A DNA stretch of 49,481 nt from NCBI GenBank assembly GCA_001698425.1, contig MBRE01000033.1, forward strand, positions 1-49,481, read 5' to 3'. The position numbers and the translations under genes were made by a program. The notes beneath the pieces are model-generated. The model made no database searches. It was not told where the DNA came from and was given only the letters and a program-made list of their open reading frames with translations. This stretch comes from Oscillatoriales cyanobacterium USR001 (GTDB lineage: Bacteria; Cyanobacteriota; Cyanobacteriia; Cyanobacteriales; Microcoleaceae). Each line of letters begins with the position of its first letter. Position 1 is the stretch's first letter. This document shows, in pieces, positions 1 to 8,313 of this stretch.

Positions 1-1
1 A

Positions 2-160
2 AAACTGTCCGGAGTATTGATTTTAATAGCTTTGGCGATGACGACCGCATGGTTACAAGGAAAAAAAACACGGCTTCAGAGACAAGAAAAATATGTGTGT
101 TGTCCCCAAGAGACAGGTAGAACAAGAAGAAGACATAGCAATTTTTGGATTGGTTTATGA
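2..160 (+). pseudogene. C-terminal fragment of an IS transposase
   Basis: The first bases read in one frame into about 52 codons ending at TGA. The peptide contains ALAMTTAWLQGKKTRLQRQ, then a basic stretch and HSNFWIGL. From memory this matches the C-terminal region of IS4-type transposases common in cyanobacteria. Family members continue some 40 residues past this point, so the stop looks premature and the copy is probably dead. The 5' part lies outside the window. The 35 bases after the stop, up to the end of ggt, hold nothing recognisable. Confidence 0.5.
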
Positions 161-195
161 GGGGTTCTAGTTTTTTTACAACTCATTTAGGACTG

Positions 196-1956
196 CTATA
201 TTCCTTTTGCTGCTCCTTCACCTCTAGGATCGGCGGCTCCTTCCAACCATCCATCAGGATTCACAACAATTAAATTAGCATTTCCCCAAGGATCTTGCTC
301 CTTTATCTGATGGCCTCGCCGTCGTAATTCTTCTAATATTCCCCCATCAAAGCCACCACGCTCCACCCTTAAGAAATCTGGCAACCATTGATGATGAATT
401 CTAGGTGCAGATACGGCTTCACGGGCATCCATATTGTAAACTAAAACATTAAGAATTATCTGTAAAACAGTGGTAATTATGGTGCTACCTCCGGGAGCAC
501 CAACAGCAAGACGCAATTGATTATTTTCAGTAACGATCGCAGGAGTCATGCTGGATAAAGGAGTTTTTCTCGGCGCGATCGCATTGGCTTCTCCACCTAC
601 CAAACCAAACAAATTTGGCACTCCCGGCGCAACCGCAAAATCATCCATTTCATTATTCAATAAAATCCCCGTACCCGCCACTACAATACCAGCACCAAAA
701 GGACCATTAACAGTAAAAGTTAAACTCACAGCATTGCGATCGCGATCGACTACCGTTAAATGCGTAGTTTCAGGAGACTCATTAACATATAATCCCAAAC
801 TTTTAACATCAATCGGTTTTACCTCACTAGAAATTTTAGCCCGTTTCATATCAATTTCTTGGCGACGTTTAGCCGCGTAAGCCCGACTTATCAAAGATTT
901 TACAGGCACTTTCACAAAATCTGGATCGCCCAAATATTCCGCTCGATCGGCATAAGCAATTCGCATCGCTTCCGCCAAAAAATGTAAAGTATCTGGATTT
1001 TCTCGCCCCCAACTTTGCAAATTAGTATCACCAATAATCTGCAAAATTTGTAATAAGTGAACCCCACCAGAAGAAGGCGGTGACATTGCACAAATTCGAT
1101 ATTTTTGGAAATTTCCACAGACAGGTTTACGCCAAATTGGAGTATAACTTTTCAAATCTTCCAGAGTAATTAAACCGCCATTTTTTGCCATATCCGCCGC
1201 GATCGCCTGGGCAATTTCTCCAGTATAAAAACTTTGCGGATCGATCGCGATCGCCCGTAAAGTCCTCGCTAAATCTCGCTGAATCAACAACTCACCTTCC
1301 TTATACAAAACCCCATCCTTAGTAAAAACTGCCCGCGCCCCCGGATTATTTTGAATCACATCCTGACGACGTTTCAACGATCGCGCCAACCGCTCAGTCA
1401 CCAAAAACCCCTTCTCTGCTAGATTCACCGCCGGATCTACCACCTCCACCCAAGCTAAATTCCCATAAAGCTTTTGCACATTGTATAAACCAGCCACCGT
1501 CCCCGGCACTCCCGCCGCCAAATACCCATCCAAACTTGCCCTTTTTATCGGCTTATTTTCACCATCAAGATACATATCCCGTTTTGCTAATTTAGGAGCT
1601 CTTTCGCGGAAATCTAAAGCCTGCACTTCCCCAGTTTCTGCTCTTCGTAATAGCAAAAATCCACCGCCACCAATACCCGCCGAAAAAGGTTCAACTACCG
1701 AAATTGCTAACGCTCCCGCCACCGCCGCATCCACAGCATTACCACCTTTTTGTAGCATCGCGATCGCGGCTTCTGTCGCCAAAGGATTGGCAGAAACTAC
1801 CATCGCCTCCTGACTGCGTTTTAGTTGTGATTGAACCTTTTGAAATTGATGACATCCAGATAGTAAAAACAGTAACAGAACAAAGCACAATAAAGCTAAA
1901 TTGAACTGTTTACTACTGATTTTGTATGGCGATTGACAAGATTTTGATTTTAACAC
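196..1956 (-). CDS. ggt: Gamma-glutamyltransferase, lipoprotein form
   Basis: Predicted gamma-glutamyltranspeptidase, which cleaves the gamma-glutamyl bond of glutathione and transfers the glutamyl group to water or amino acids outside the cytoplasm. It is an Ntn hydrolase that self-cleaves before a Thr. Numbering from a TTG at 1974, the autocatalytic site is the first Thr of TTHLTVVD (about residue 403), and GAPGGSTIITTVLQ near the C-terminus is a family signature. A hydrophobic segment followed by LLSGC (Cys about 41) indicates a lipoprotein. No ATG precedes the signal peptide. I chose GTG at 1956 because the upstream TTG lies in a dispersed repeat; the start remains uncertain. Length about 586 is normal for the family. 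No operon partner is visible. Confidence 0.9.
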   Translation of the reverse strand: MLKSKSCQSPYKISSKQFNLALLCFVLLLFLLSGCHQFQKVQSQLKRSQEAMVVSANPLATEAAIAMLQKGGNAVDAAVAGALAISVVEPFSAGIGGGGFLLLRRAETGEVQALDFRERAPKLAKRDMYLDGENKPIKRASLDGYLAAGVPGTVAGLYNVQKLYGNLAWVEVVDPAVNLAEKGFLVTERLARSLKRRQDVIQNNPGARAVFTKDGVLYKEGELLIQRDLARTLRAIAIDPQSFYTGEIAQAIAADMAKNGGLITLEDLKSYTPIWRKPVCGNFQKYRICAMSPPSSGGVHLLQILQIIGDTNLQSWGRENPDTLHFLAEAMRIAYADRAEYLGDPDFVKVPVKSLISRAYAAKRRQEIDMKRAKISSEVKPIDVKSLGLYVNESPETTHLTVVDRDRNAVSLTFTVNGPFGAGIVVAGTGILLNNEMDDFAVAPGVPNLFGLVGGEANAIAPRKTPLSSMTPAIVTENNQLRLAVGAPGGSTIITTVLQIILNVLVYNMDAREAVSAPRIHHQWLPDFLRVERGGFDGGILEELRRRGHQIKEQDPWGNANLIVVNPDGWLEGAADPRGEGAAKGI

Positions 1957-2030
1957 AAAGGCACTAAGACACAAAGAATTATAGTTTGCGTTTCAAACGT
2001 TTCTAAATTTAACATTAACCGAGTTTCATT

Positions 2031-2714
2031 TTATAAAAGCTTCTCGATCGCTTCTTGTAATTTACCTTTTGGCTGATAGATCAGATCCTGTTCTTCCACC
2101 CTAAGACGAATCTCCAGAATATTCTCCTTAAGACAAACATTAGCCGTCGTATCAACCCCGATCGAAACCCCTGTCACCTTCTCCCTGAGCGCTCTCATTC
2201 CTATATCATCCCCACAAATTGTCAATAGAATTGCCTGAAAATCATTTAGCAGTAACTCTATACTTTGGAATGCAGCATCAAATCGCGGGAGTTCATCCCA
2301 CAATATTACTAGATCGATCCCAGCGAATTGCGCTGAAATAGCTCTCGCCTGCCTTTCTAACTCCAATCTTGAAGGAACTCTTCCGTAGCTTGCCCGAATT
2401 TTGCCGTCTGATAACAACAGCATAGATTGTGCAGTATAGTGAACCGTCACCCCACCAATAGCAGCGATCGGCACATAAGTCATATCCATAGAATTATCTC
2501 GGCTTTGGAGCAAAAGAGTTGCTTCATTCTCAGGAAGTCCAGGCTGTAACGCCCGCACCACCACCCCTGAGAGACTTTGTCCCGATTTTAACAGCAGCGT
2601 CACCGAAGGAATCTCTAACAATTCCCCAGAGCGAAGGCGATCTTGGAGAGCGCTCAATTCAGAAATCAGCTTACTAATTGTCTTGACAGGTAAACGTAAA
2701 ATGCTCTCTGTCAT
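2031..2714 (-). CDS. Conserved hypothetical protein, possible Sm-like N-terminal half
   Basis: Function not recognised. The 227-residue product begins MTESILRLPVKT. The frame stays open further upstream, but that extension overlaps the preceding gene, whose stop is 4 bases before this ATG, so the ATG at 2714 is preferred. Residues about 30-90 alternate short beta-like segments (VTLLLKSGQSLSGVVV, then MTYVPIAAIGGVTVH), which recalls the small beta-barrel of Sm-like folds; this is an impression only. The second half looks alpha/beta and ends in a Lys/Leu-rich tail. No signal peptide or membrane segment is seen. Tight spacing implies co-translation with the upstream gene. Confidence 0.7.
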   Translation of the reverse strand: MTESILRLPVKTISKLISELSALQDRLRSGELLEIPSVTLLLKSGQSLSGVVVRALQPGLPENEATLLLQSRDNSMDMTYVPIAAIGGVTVHYTAQSMLLLSDGKIRASYGRVPSRLELERQARAISAQFAGIDLVILWDELPRFDAAFQSIELLLNDFQAILLTICGDDIGMRALREKVTGVSIGVDTTANVCLKENILEIRLRVEEQDLIYQPKGKLQEAIEKLL

Positions 2715-2718
2715 GGGA

Positions 2719-3114
2719 TTACAACCCTTTTTCCAAGTGTGTCTGAATGTCTTTCTTTCTTGACATCCAGTCATCTAAGTTAGATTGGGCATAATATTTT
2801 AATGTTAATATGCCAGACTGAAATGTTGGATAAGAAGAGCCACTATCTTCTATTACGATTTTTTTGAGATTTTCCTTAAGGGCTTCTTTACCCAGATCGT
2901 CGATGGCGATCGCCTTCAGCGCGTCAATCAACGGACGAAAATACACTTTGTAGAAGGCATCTTCATAGGCATCGGCATAATCTTCTGTTGCCAGGGAGTC
3001 CCAATTTACCTCTATAGGAACATCAAACCCTGCGGCCGCATCAATTTCTTGCTTCAGTTTCAAGTAGCGCCCTTCAACAAACTTTTTAATAGCTCTGCGC
3101 TCTGCTAACCCCAT
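2719..3114 (-). CDS. Conserved hypothetical protein, coupled to the next gene
   Basis: Function not recognised. The product has 131 residues, is soluble and mixed-charge, with a basic N-terminal helix (LAERRAIKKF) and many acidic residues in the middle. A GTG at 3138 is possible, but the ATG at 3114 has a GGAG Shine-Dalgarno about 8 bases upstream, so it is preferred. The stop lies only 4 bases before the downstream gene, so the two are almost certainly one transcription unit and may act together. No catalytic motif, signal peptide or membrane helix is visible. Confidence 0.65.
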   Translation of the reverse strand: MGLAERRAIKKFVEGRYLKLKQEIDAAAGFDVPIEVNWDSLATEDYADAYEDAFYKVYFRPLIDALKAIAIDDLGKEALKENLKKIVIEDSGSSYPTFQSGILTLKYYAQSNLDDWMSRKKDIQTHLEKGL

Positions 3115-3311
3115 AAAATATTCTCCAGATAAGTCCACATAATTTCTTAACTATAATGCCACGTTTCGCCCCAAAACATATCATCAATCCCAAACGTTTT
3201 TCTTATAAGACTTATCTCTATTTTGTCACTTCAACTAGAGAAAATTATCTACAGAGATTAACAAAAGAAGGATAATCCCTGAAGGCTAGGCAATGGTCGA
3301 CTAGACTAGAT

Positions 3312-3629
3312 ATGTTGATTTTGGTTAAAATTATGAACTCTAATTCAAAAGGCCGCTTAGTTTGGAACCATTCCACCCACATCCCCGGTTTAATCCCAAT
3401 TTTAGAACGCCTGACTAATCTCCAAGGCGTTCAAACTGTTACTCCTGCCGTCATTTGCCAAGTTAGAGGTCACATTCCCCACTTAACATTAAGAGTCTCT
3501 GTTCCCATTCGCGGCGGATTTAAGTTAATTGCTAGACAGGGGAAAACTGTACAAGAGGTTTTTATATTAACAACTCTGAGTCAAGGGGACTTAGAAACCG
3601 CGATCGCCCACGCTTTACTCAAGGGGTAA
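3312..3629 (+). CDS. DUF2103 family protein
   Basis: A small protein (105 residues) with the motif GRLVWNHSTHIPGLIP followed by an alpha/beta core. This matches the DUF2103 family, annotated in cyanobacteria as predicted metal-binding proteins; the His and Cys residues (NHSTH, VICQVRGHIPH) are candidate ligands. The biochemical role is unknown. A second in-frame ATG at 3333 would give a product starting MNSNSKGR, closer to what I recall for homologues; neither ATG has a convincing Shine-Dalgarno. It converges on cpcF with only 12 bases between the stops and is not part of that operon. Confidence 0.75.
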   Translation: MLILVKIMNSNSKGRLVWNHSTHIPGLIPILERLTNLQGVQTVTPAVICQVRGHIPHLTLRVSVPIRGGFKLIARQGKTVQEVFILTTLSQGDLETAIAHALLKG

Positions 3630-3641
3630 CAATCACAAAAT

Positions 3642-4271
3642 TCAACTACTTAACTCAAAAAATTGTTGATTCGCCAACATAGCGCGAGCTCGCACCGCTA
3701 AAGTATCATCTGTTTTGATGATTTCCTCAAATCTCGCCAAAACTTCTGGCAACCAATTAGATTTTAATGCCTCAACTGCCAAAGCTTGCAAACCCCCCAC
3801 TGCTGCATAGCGAACTACCCATTCTGGATCTTGGGATGCTTGCAGCAAGGTTTGGCAAGCCTTTAATTGAGCATCTACTAATTCTTCTGGGGGTAATTTT
3901 TCCCAATGAATTGTACCTAAACCTCTAGTCGCAGCGCGGCGCACGCTTAAAGCAAAGTCATTGACGGCAGCATCTAATAAAATATTTAAGCCGCGCGGAT
4001 CGCCAATTCCTGCTAAGGCTCTAATTGCCCAGGCTCTTGCACCGTAATTATAGCCATCAAGCTGTTCTAGCAAGGGCAATACGGCGGCTTCTCCCAGTTG
4101 AATTAACCCATCAACGGCTGCAACTGCCGCACCGGGGTTATTGTAGCCGAGAACGGCAATTAAGGTAGGAATTGCGGAATCTGAACCAGCTTCAGTCAAG
4201 GCTTTCACTGCGTTTAATAAGCCATTGGCGGAATCTGCTTTTTCCACTGCACGAATTAGCTCTATTACCAT
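3642..4271 (-). CDS. cpcF: Phycocyanobilin lyase subunit beta
   Basis: CpcF pairs with CpcE to form the E/F-type lyase that attaches phycocyanobilin to Cys84 of the phycocyanin alpha subunit. The 209 residues consist of HEAT-like helical repeats (for example AIPTLIAVLGYNNPGAAVAAVDGLIQLG, written here in part, and VVRYAAVGGLQALA), the hallmark of this lyase family. It is the last gene of the cpc operon, 30 bases after cpcE, and length fits known CpcF proteins. Identity rests on fold plus position. A different HEAT-repeat lyase such as PecF is unlikely because the substrate genes beside it are cpcB and cpcA. Confidence 0.93.
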   Translation of the reverse strand: MVIELIRAVEKADSANGLLNAVKALTEAGSDSAIPTLIAVLGYNNPGAAVAAVDGLIQLGEAAVLPLLEQLDGYNYGARAWAIRALAGIGDPRGLNILLDAAVNDFALSVRRAATRGLGTIHWEKLPPEELVDAQLKACQTLLQASQDPEWVVRYAAVGGLQALAVEALKSNWLPEVLARFEEIIKTDDTLAVRARAMLANQQFFELSS

Positions 4272-4301
4272 TTTTGATTATGATTAATTGGGCAGAAAAG
4301 T

Positions 4302-5132
4302 TTAGAGCAGGCTATCCATGAGTGTCATTACTTGGATAGTTTGATCGGATAATGATCGAGATTGTATCTGATTCAGGTTGTTTTCTAAAATTCCTTTGAG
4401 GGCAATTAATTTGAGGCTATTTTCCGCTAAGGTTTCTGCGATCGCTTTTGCGGCTGGCAAATAACCAATCGCCCCTAAATCCATTAAGGCAGACCTTCGC
4501 AACTGCAAATCATCTCCCAAAAGAGCTCTAACTAAGCGATCGCCATAAGCATTATTCCCAGTTAATTGATACATCGCCCGCGCCGCCGCATATTGCACCC
4601 GCTCGACAAAATGATCTAAAAATGGCGCAATTAATTCTATCGCTTCTTTAGCCCCCAAAGTTCCCAAAGCTTCTATTACAGCATCATAAGGTTGAATTAA
4701 ATGCGGTTTTCCTGGTACTCGCACCGCCGCATTCAAACCACCTTCTAATAATTTCACCAGTGAGGGAATTGCCGCGCGATCGCCTAGCATTTCTAAAGCC
4801 TGCACCGCAGCTTCCCGCACGTAATAATCAGAGCATTCCAAACAACGAATTAAACCGGGAACTGCCCTTTTATCTTCCAGTTTACCCAAAGCCCTCGCCA
4901 CATTTCTTTGCAGAGAATAATCACCCGATCGCGTTAATTCTGACTCTTCTTCCAAAGCAGCAATTAAACCTGCAATTGCCTCTGGTTCTTTTACTCGAAA
5001 CCTACCAATCCACCAAGCCGCATAATAACGCAAGCTATAATCTTCGTGGCGTAAATTTGCGATCGCCATCTCCACCGTTAAAGACTCACCCCCAATCATC
5101 TCCGGCGGCGCACCTAATTCTGAATACTCCAT
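4302..5132 (-). CDS. cpcE: Phycocyanobilin lyase subunit alpha
   Basis: CpcE is the larger partner of the CpcE/CpcF heterodimer that ligates phycocyanobilin to CpcA. The 276-residue protein is a string of HEAT-like repeats from about residue 25 onward (LRYYAAWWIGRF, LQRNVARALGKL, YVREAAVQALEML, VQYAAARAMYQLTG). The ATG start begins MEYSELGAPPEMIGG. It follows cpcD after 184 bases of AT-rich spacer containing short direct repeats related to TTAGCAAT. Position, size and repeat structure agree, so the assignment is firm. Confidence 0.94.
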   Translation of the reverse strand: MEYSELGAPPEMIGGESLTVEMAIANLRHEDYSLRYYAAWWIGRFRVKEPEAIAGLIAALEEESELTRSGDYSLQRNVARALGKLEDKRAVPGLIRCLECSDYYVREAAVQALEMLGDRAAIPSLVKLLEGGLNAAVRVPGKPHLIQPYDAVIEALGTLGAKEAIELIAPFLDHFVERVQYAAARAMYQLTGNNAYGDRLVRALLGDDLQLRRSALMDLGAIGYLPAAKAIAETLAENSLKLIALKGILENNLNQIQSRSLSDQTIQVMTLMDSLL

Positions 5133-5316
5133 AATTCCTTATCTAGCAACCACCAAAATGGTTAGGACTTTTTAATTGTTGAAACCATTGCTTTGATTGC
5201 ATTTTCTTTCTCACTTCTCCCAGACACGGTTAATTGCTAACAACTAATTCCCCATTACTAATCTTAATAACTAGCAATCAGCAATTAGCCATTAGCAATT
5301 AGCTATCAGCAATCAG
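5133..5316. repeat. cpcD-cpcE spacer with degenerate short repeats
   Basis: Within the cpc operon the spacer between about 5230 and 5325 is built of near-repeats of TTAGCAAT and TCAGCAAT, with variants TAGCTATC. These resemble degenerate units of the heptameric repeats seen elsewhere in the window (9247, 30306). No coding potential or clear hairpin terminator is visible. Confidence 0.5.
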
Positions 5317-5580
5317 CTATTCGTGTTGTTTAGTTTCCACATCACTACCATTTGTCAATGGGTGAATGCTGACAATTGTTCCACCTAGACGAGTAATCCG
5401 TCGCATCTCTTCATTCATCCGGCTGTAAGGAACAGTGATCGATGTACTTCCACTAGAACGAATCGGATAATCATTTTTATCCGTTTTTTCGTTTTGGCGC
5501 AAGCCAGTCACTTCATAGCGAAAGCAGCGAGTGCTTGACGATGAAGTGCTTGATTTTCCAATTACATTTTGAGTCAACAT
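5317..5580 (-). CDS. cpcD: Phycocyanin rod-capping linker CpcD
   Basis: CpcD is the small linker that terminates phycocyanin rods of the phycobilisome. The 87-residue product carries the CpcD-like fold: CFRYEVTGLRQ near the N-terminus, then ITVPYSRMNEEMRRITRLG and GTIVSIHPL. The frame is open 12 codons further upstream, but the ATG beginning MLTQNVIGKSS fits the family. The same C-terminal linker motif recurs at the end of cpcC just upstream, as expected for rod linkers. A Ser/Thr-rich segment (SSTSSSST) near the start is slightly unusual. Confidence 0.93.
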   Translation of the reverse strand: MLTQNVIGKSSTSSSSTRCFRYEVTGLRQNEKTDKNDYPIRSSGSTSITVPYSRMNEEMRRITRLGGTIVSIHPLTNGSDVETKQHE

Positions 5581-5671
5581 TGTGCTTTTTACTTCCAACT
5601 TTTGAAGATTTATCAAAATAAATTGCCAATGCCTAACCGCGAACCGTTAATCGCTAACAGTTAACAGTTTA

Positions 5672-6541
5672 CTAAATAGGAGTAACGCTGGCAATTTTAC
5701 CACCAAGACGCTGAAATTTCTGCATTTCGGTGGAAAGGGCTTCGGCAGGCACGATGAAAGCTCTGCTGCTGCGACGCACGCTGGGATATCCACCAACAGA
5801 AATACCTGCGACTTCAACACGGAACAAACGACCTTCTTTGCCGTAAGCGGCTGCGCCACCTAAACCGGTACTGGGAGTAACGTTAGCAGTAGAAGGACGG
5901 TAAGCCCAACCATCATTGCCACCAGATGGTCCAACAATAGCACTCACGGTGTTAGAACCAAGTTCCACAGCTAGACGAGAGGCGTTACCTTCTAGTTGAG
6001 CGCGATCGCTATTCGCATATCCCCGGTATAAGCGGAATATCCGAGTAAACCCAACTGTTCTTTGTCCCCGCTGAAAGGCAAAGGCTCGGTAGTAAGGTAC
6101 AATATCTTCACCAAAGTTTTCTTGATACTCTACTGAATCAATGTAGGAATCAATATCAGCATCGTAACCTTCCGATTGGTACAAATCCAAATGATAGATC
6201 ACTTCCGACTCATCGTAAGGAGCGCGACCTAGCAAATGTTTGTAGTTAAGTTCAATCAACCGAGTTTGGAAACTGTTGTAGAAAAACTTAGTCTTGTACA
6301 GTTCCGATTTGGCTACAGCCCGGACAAATTCCCGCACTGTCAAGACACCATCAGATAGCAAAGATTCAGCACCGACTAAGCGCTCTGATTTCATCACGTA
6401 GTCGTTGCCCAATAGCTGACGATAAACAGCCTTAATCACAACTTGAGCGTCATCTTTAGTCCAGTTTTGACGCAATTCAACCTTGGACGCATCACTATAA
6501 GATGATGTTCCTAATCTCGATGCTTGAGCGGTAATTGCCAC
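5672..6541 (-). CDS. cpcC: Phycocyanin-associated rod linker CpcC
   Basis: CpcC joins phycocyanin hexamers in phycobilisome rods. The product starts [17 protein letters not shown] and has an N-terminal phycobilisome linker domain (about residues 20-160; [32 protein letters not shown]) and a C-terminal CpcD-like domain (about 230-289; [29 protein letters not shown]). The start is GTG at 6541: a near-perfect Shine-Dalgarno GAGGAGG sits 7 bases upstream. An ATG eight codons earlier would swallow that ribosome site and give a non-canonical N-terminus, so it is rejected. Length 289 matches the family. Confidence 0.95.
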   Translation of the reverse strand: MAITAQASRLGTSSYSDASKVELRQNWTKDDAQVVIKAVYRQLLGNDYVMKSERLVGAESLLSDGVLTVREFVRAVAKSELYKTKFFYNSFQTRLIELNYKHLLGRAPYDESEVIYHLDLYQSEGYDADIDSYIDSVEYQENFGEDIVPYYRAFAFQRGQRTVGFTRIFRLYRGYANSDRAQLEGNASRLAVELGSNTVSAIVGPSGGNDGWAYRPSTANVTPSTGLGGAAAYGKEGRLFRVEVAGISVGGYPSVRRSSRAFIVPAEALSTEMQKFQRLGGKIASVTPI

Positions 6542-6644
6542 TTCAAATCCTCCTCTAGTTAACAATTTGTTATTTGTTTGTCTTAATTAACTTCCAACAA
6601 GAAAACTTGCTTATTGCTCTTGGCAGGATCGCCTAAAAATTGAA

Positions 6645-6710
6645 GATGCCCGGAAATGTAAACAACCGCTAACACAATTCAGCTAACAGCAGCTTACCTT
6701 TCCGGGCATC
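6645..6710 (-). terminator. Intercistronic hairpin between cpcA and cpcC
   Basis: Perfect 12-bp arms, GATGCCCGGAAA (6645-6656) and its complement (6699-6710), enclose a 42-base loop directly after the cpcA stop. No U-run follows on the minus strand, so it is more likely a processing or 3'-end-stabilising structure, or a partial terminator, than a strong intrinsic terminator. Such structures are known to make cpcBA mRNA more abundant than the linker-gene mRNA. The remaining spacer to cpcC is AT-rich. Confidence 0.7.
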
Positions 6711-6722
6711 ACTATGCGCGAT

Positions 6723-7211
6723 CTAGCTCAGCGCGTTGATTGCGTAGTCGATGTAGGAGTTGGCTTCTACAGCGGAGTCGCCACTTAAACCATGATTAGC
6801 TTTGATGTACTTGAGAGCTTCAACGTACCAGCTAGGAGACAACTCGAATGTGCGGTTGATTTCGTCAAGACCGGCAATCAAGTATTCGTCCATTGGACCC
6901 GTACCACCAGCAACTAAGCAGTAGGTGATCATCCGCAGGTAGTAGCCGATGTCACGGGCGCACTTGGCTTTACCACGAGCGTCAGAGGCATAGTTATTCC
7001 CTTGCATTTGGGTGGTGTAGGGGAATTTGTTGTAAACGGCTTGGGCTGCACCATCGGTTAAGCGTTGAGCATTAGCGCTTAAGGACTTAGCTGCTTCTAA
7101 GCCGGCGGTGGCTTGGCGGAAGCGACCGAAAGCTACTTGGAGTTCGGTGCTGCTCAGGAAGCGGCCTTGAGAATCAGCGGCTGTAACTGCTTCAGTCAAA
7201 GGGGTTTTCAT
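6723..7211 (-). CDS. cpcA: C-phycocyanin alpha subunit
   Basis: Alpha subunit of phycocyanin, carrying one phycocyanobilin. The 162-residue length is canonical. Cys84 in [11 protein letters not shown] is the bilin attachment site, and the start [20 protein letters not shown] is typical. The ATG is preceded by GGGAGA. It lies 111 bases after cpcB, and the bilin lyase genes cpcE and cpcF follow in the same operon. No unusual residues were seen. Confidence 0.98.
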   Translation of the reverse strand: MKTPLTEAVTAADSQGRFLSSTELQVAFGRFRQATAGLEAAKSLSANAQRLTDGAAQAVYNKFPYTTQMQGNNYASDARGKAKCARDIGYYLRMITYCLVAGGTGPMDEYLIAGLDEINRTFELSPSWYVEALKYIKANHGLSGDSAVEANSYIDYAINALS

Positions 7212-7322
7212 TGTTGAGTTATCTCCCTAGTTTTTTACTTTGGTATTTCGTAACAAGTTTGATTTGTAGAGATGCGATGAGTCACGTCTTTACATTTCGT
7301 AAAATGAGGCTACAAGGATTTC

Positions 7323-7841
7323 TTAGCCTACTGCTGCTGCTGCACGGTCAAAGTAGCCGCTGATTTCAGACATTAAGGAACTGCAATCACCACGAGTGAT
7401 GCCATTGGGATCGCCAACGATTGCTAAAGCAGCATCCTTCATTTTGTGGACACCAGCTGCAACGGAAGCACCGGGAACGCCCAAAGCTTGGTAGGTTTCA
7501 CGTAGACCATTCAAGCAACGATCGTCTAATACACTGGCATCGCCTGCGAAAGTTGCGTAGGTGACATAGCGCAAGATGATTTCCATGTCGCGTAAGCAAG
7601 CTGCCATACGACGGTGGGTGTAGGCATTACCGCCGGGAGTGATTAATTGGGGTTGCTCGGCGAATAAGGCACGGGCTGCATTTGCAACGATGGTGGAAGC
7701 GCTACCGGTGATGCGGTTAACTGCATCAAGACGCTTGCTACCTTCTCCAACCATTTTGCTCAGGGCATCCAATTGACCGGCGGCGAGGAATTCGCCACGA
7801 GCATCAGCTTGGGAAACCACTTTGGTGAATGCGTCAAACAT
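7323..7841 (-). CDS. cpcB: C-phycocyanin beta subunit
   Basis: Beta subunit of phycocyanin, with two bilins. The 172-residue sequence has Cys82 (MAACLRDME) and Cys153 (RGDCSSLM) as attachment sites, and Asn72 in GGNAYTH, the residue known to be gamma-N-methylated in this family. The ATG has the Shine-Dalgarno AGGAGAG about 7 bases upstream. It is the first gene of the operon, downstream of a 470-base leader/promoter region. Identification is secure. Confidence 0.98.
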   Translation of the reverse strand: MFDAFTKVVSQADARGEFLAAGQLDALSKMVGEGSKRLDAVNRITGSASTIVANAARALFAEQPQLITPGGNAYTHRRMAACLRDMEIILRYVTYATFAGDASVLDDRCLNGLRETYQALGVPGASVAAGVHKMKDAALAIVGDPNGITRGDCSSLMSEISGYFDRAAAAVG

Positions 7842-8313
7842 GAACGAACTCTCCTAAATTGACTTAATTACGATGACAAAACTGTTCACTTAAATTCGAT
7901 TCAGGCTGCTAGAGAGCCTGGAAAGGTCTAATTGAGATACCAGCTTATTACACTGGCAGGCTTGGTTTTTGGTTTTGCCTTGGCTCTGGCTTTTTGAGGC
8001 AGTGCTGGGGGCGTTACAAGAAACCTTAAAGAATTTTACACCGTTTATGAGAGGTGGTAAACCCGATCAATCAGTGCGGTTGTTAACTTTGGCCTGTTTT
8101 TTAACCCTTCAGTTAATCTTTATACAACACTGTAGATCGTTTGTTTATTAAAAATTATTACGCAACTTAATTTTTTTTCATGGTGCAATTGCACTAAAGG
8201 TTGTATATGGATCGAATGCGCCGATCGCATGAGGGTGATATCTTTATTTTTTTAGTTTTGTTAAGTAATATAAAGTTAGTTAAACTTTATTCACAAATAG
8301 TAATGGAAGTTGC
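7842..8313 (-). promoter_or_regulatory. cpc operon promoter and leader region
   Basis: A 472-base stretch without a credible gene separates prmC from cpcB, long enough for the strong promoter and long 5' leader usual for cpc operons. In the part nearest cpcB a small hairpin has arms CAGGCT (7902-7907) and AGCCTG (7915-7920) with a 7-base loop, about 60 bases before the start codon. The cpcB ribosome site AGGAGAG follows. The distal part is very AT-rich. I could not pick a -35/-10 pair with confidence. A short open frame on the plus strand here has no visible ribosome site and was rejected. Confidence 0.6.

Noticed and set aside
7969..8151. Short open frame on the plus strand in the cpcB upstream region
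   Set aside because: No ribosome site, low-complexity hydrophobic product, and it lies in the expected promoter/leader of cpc.
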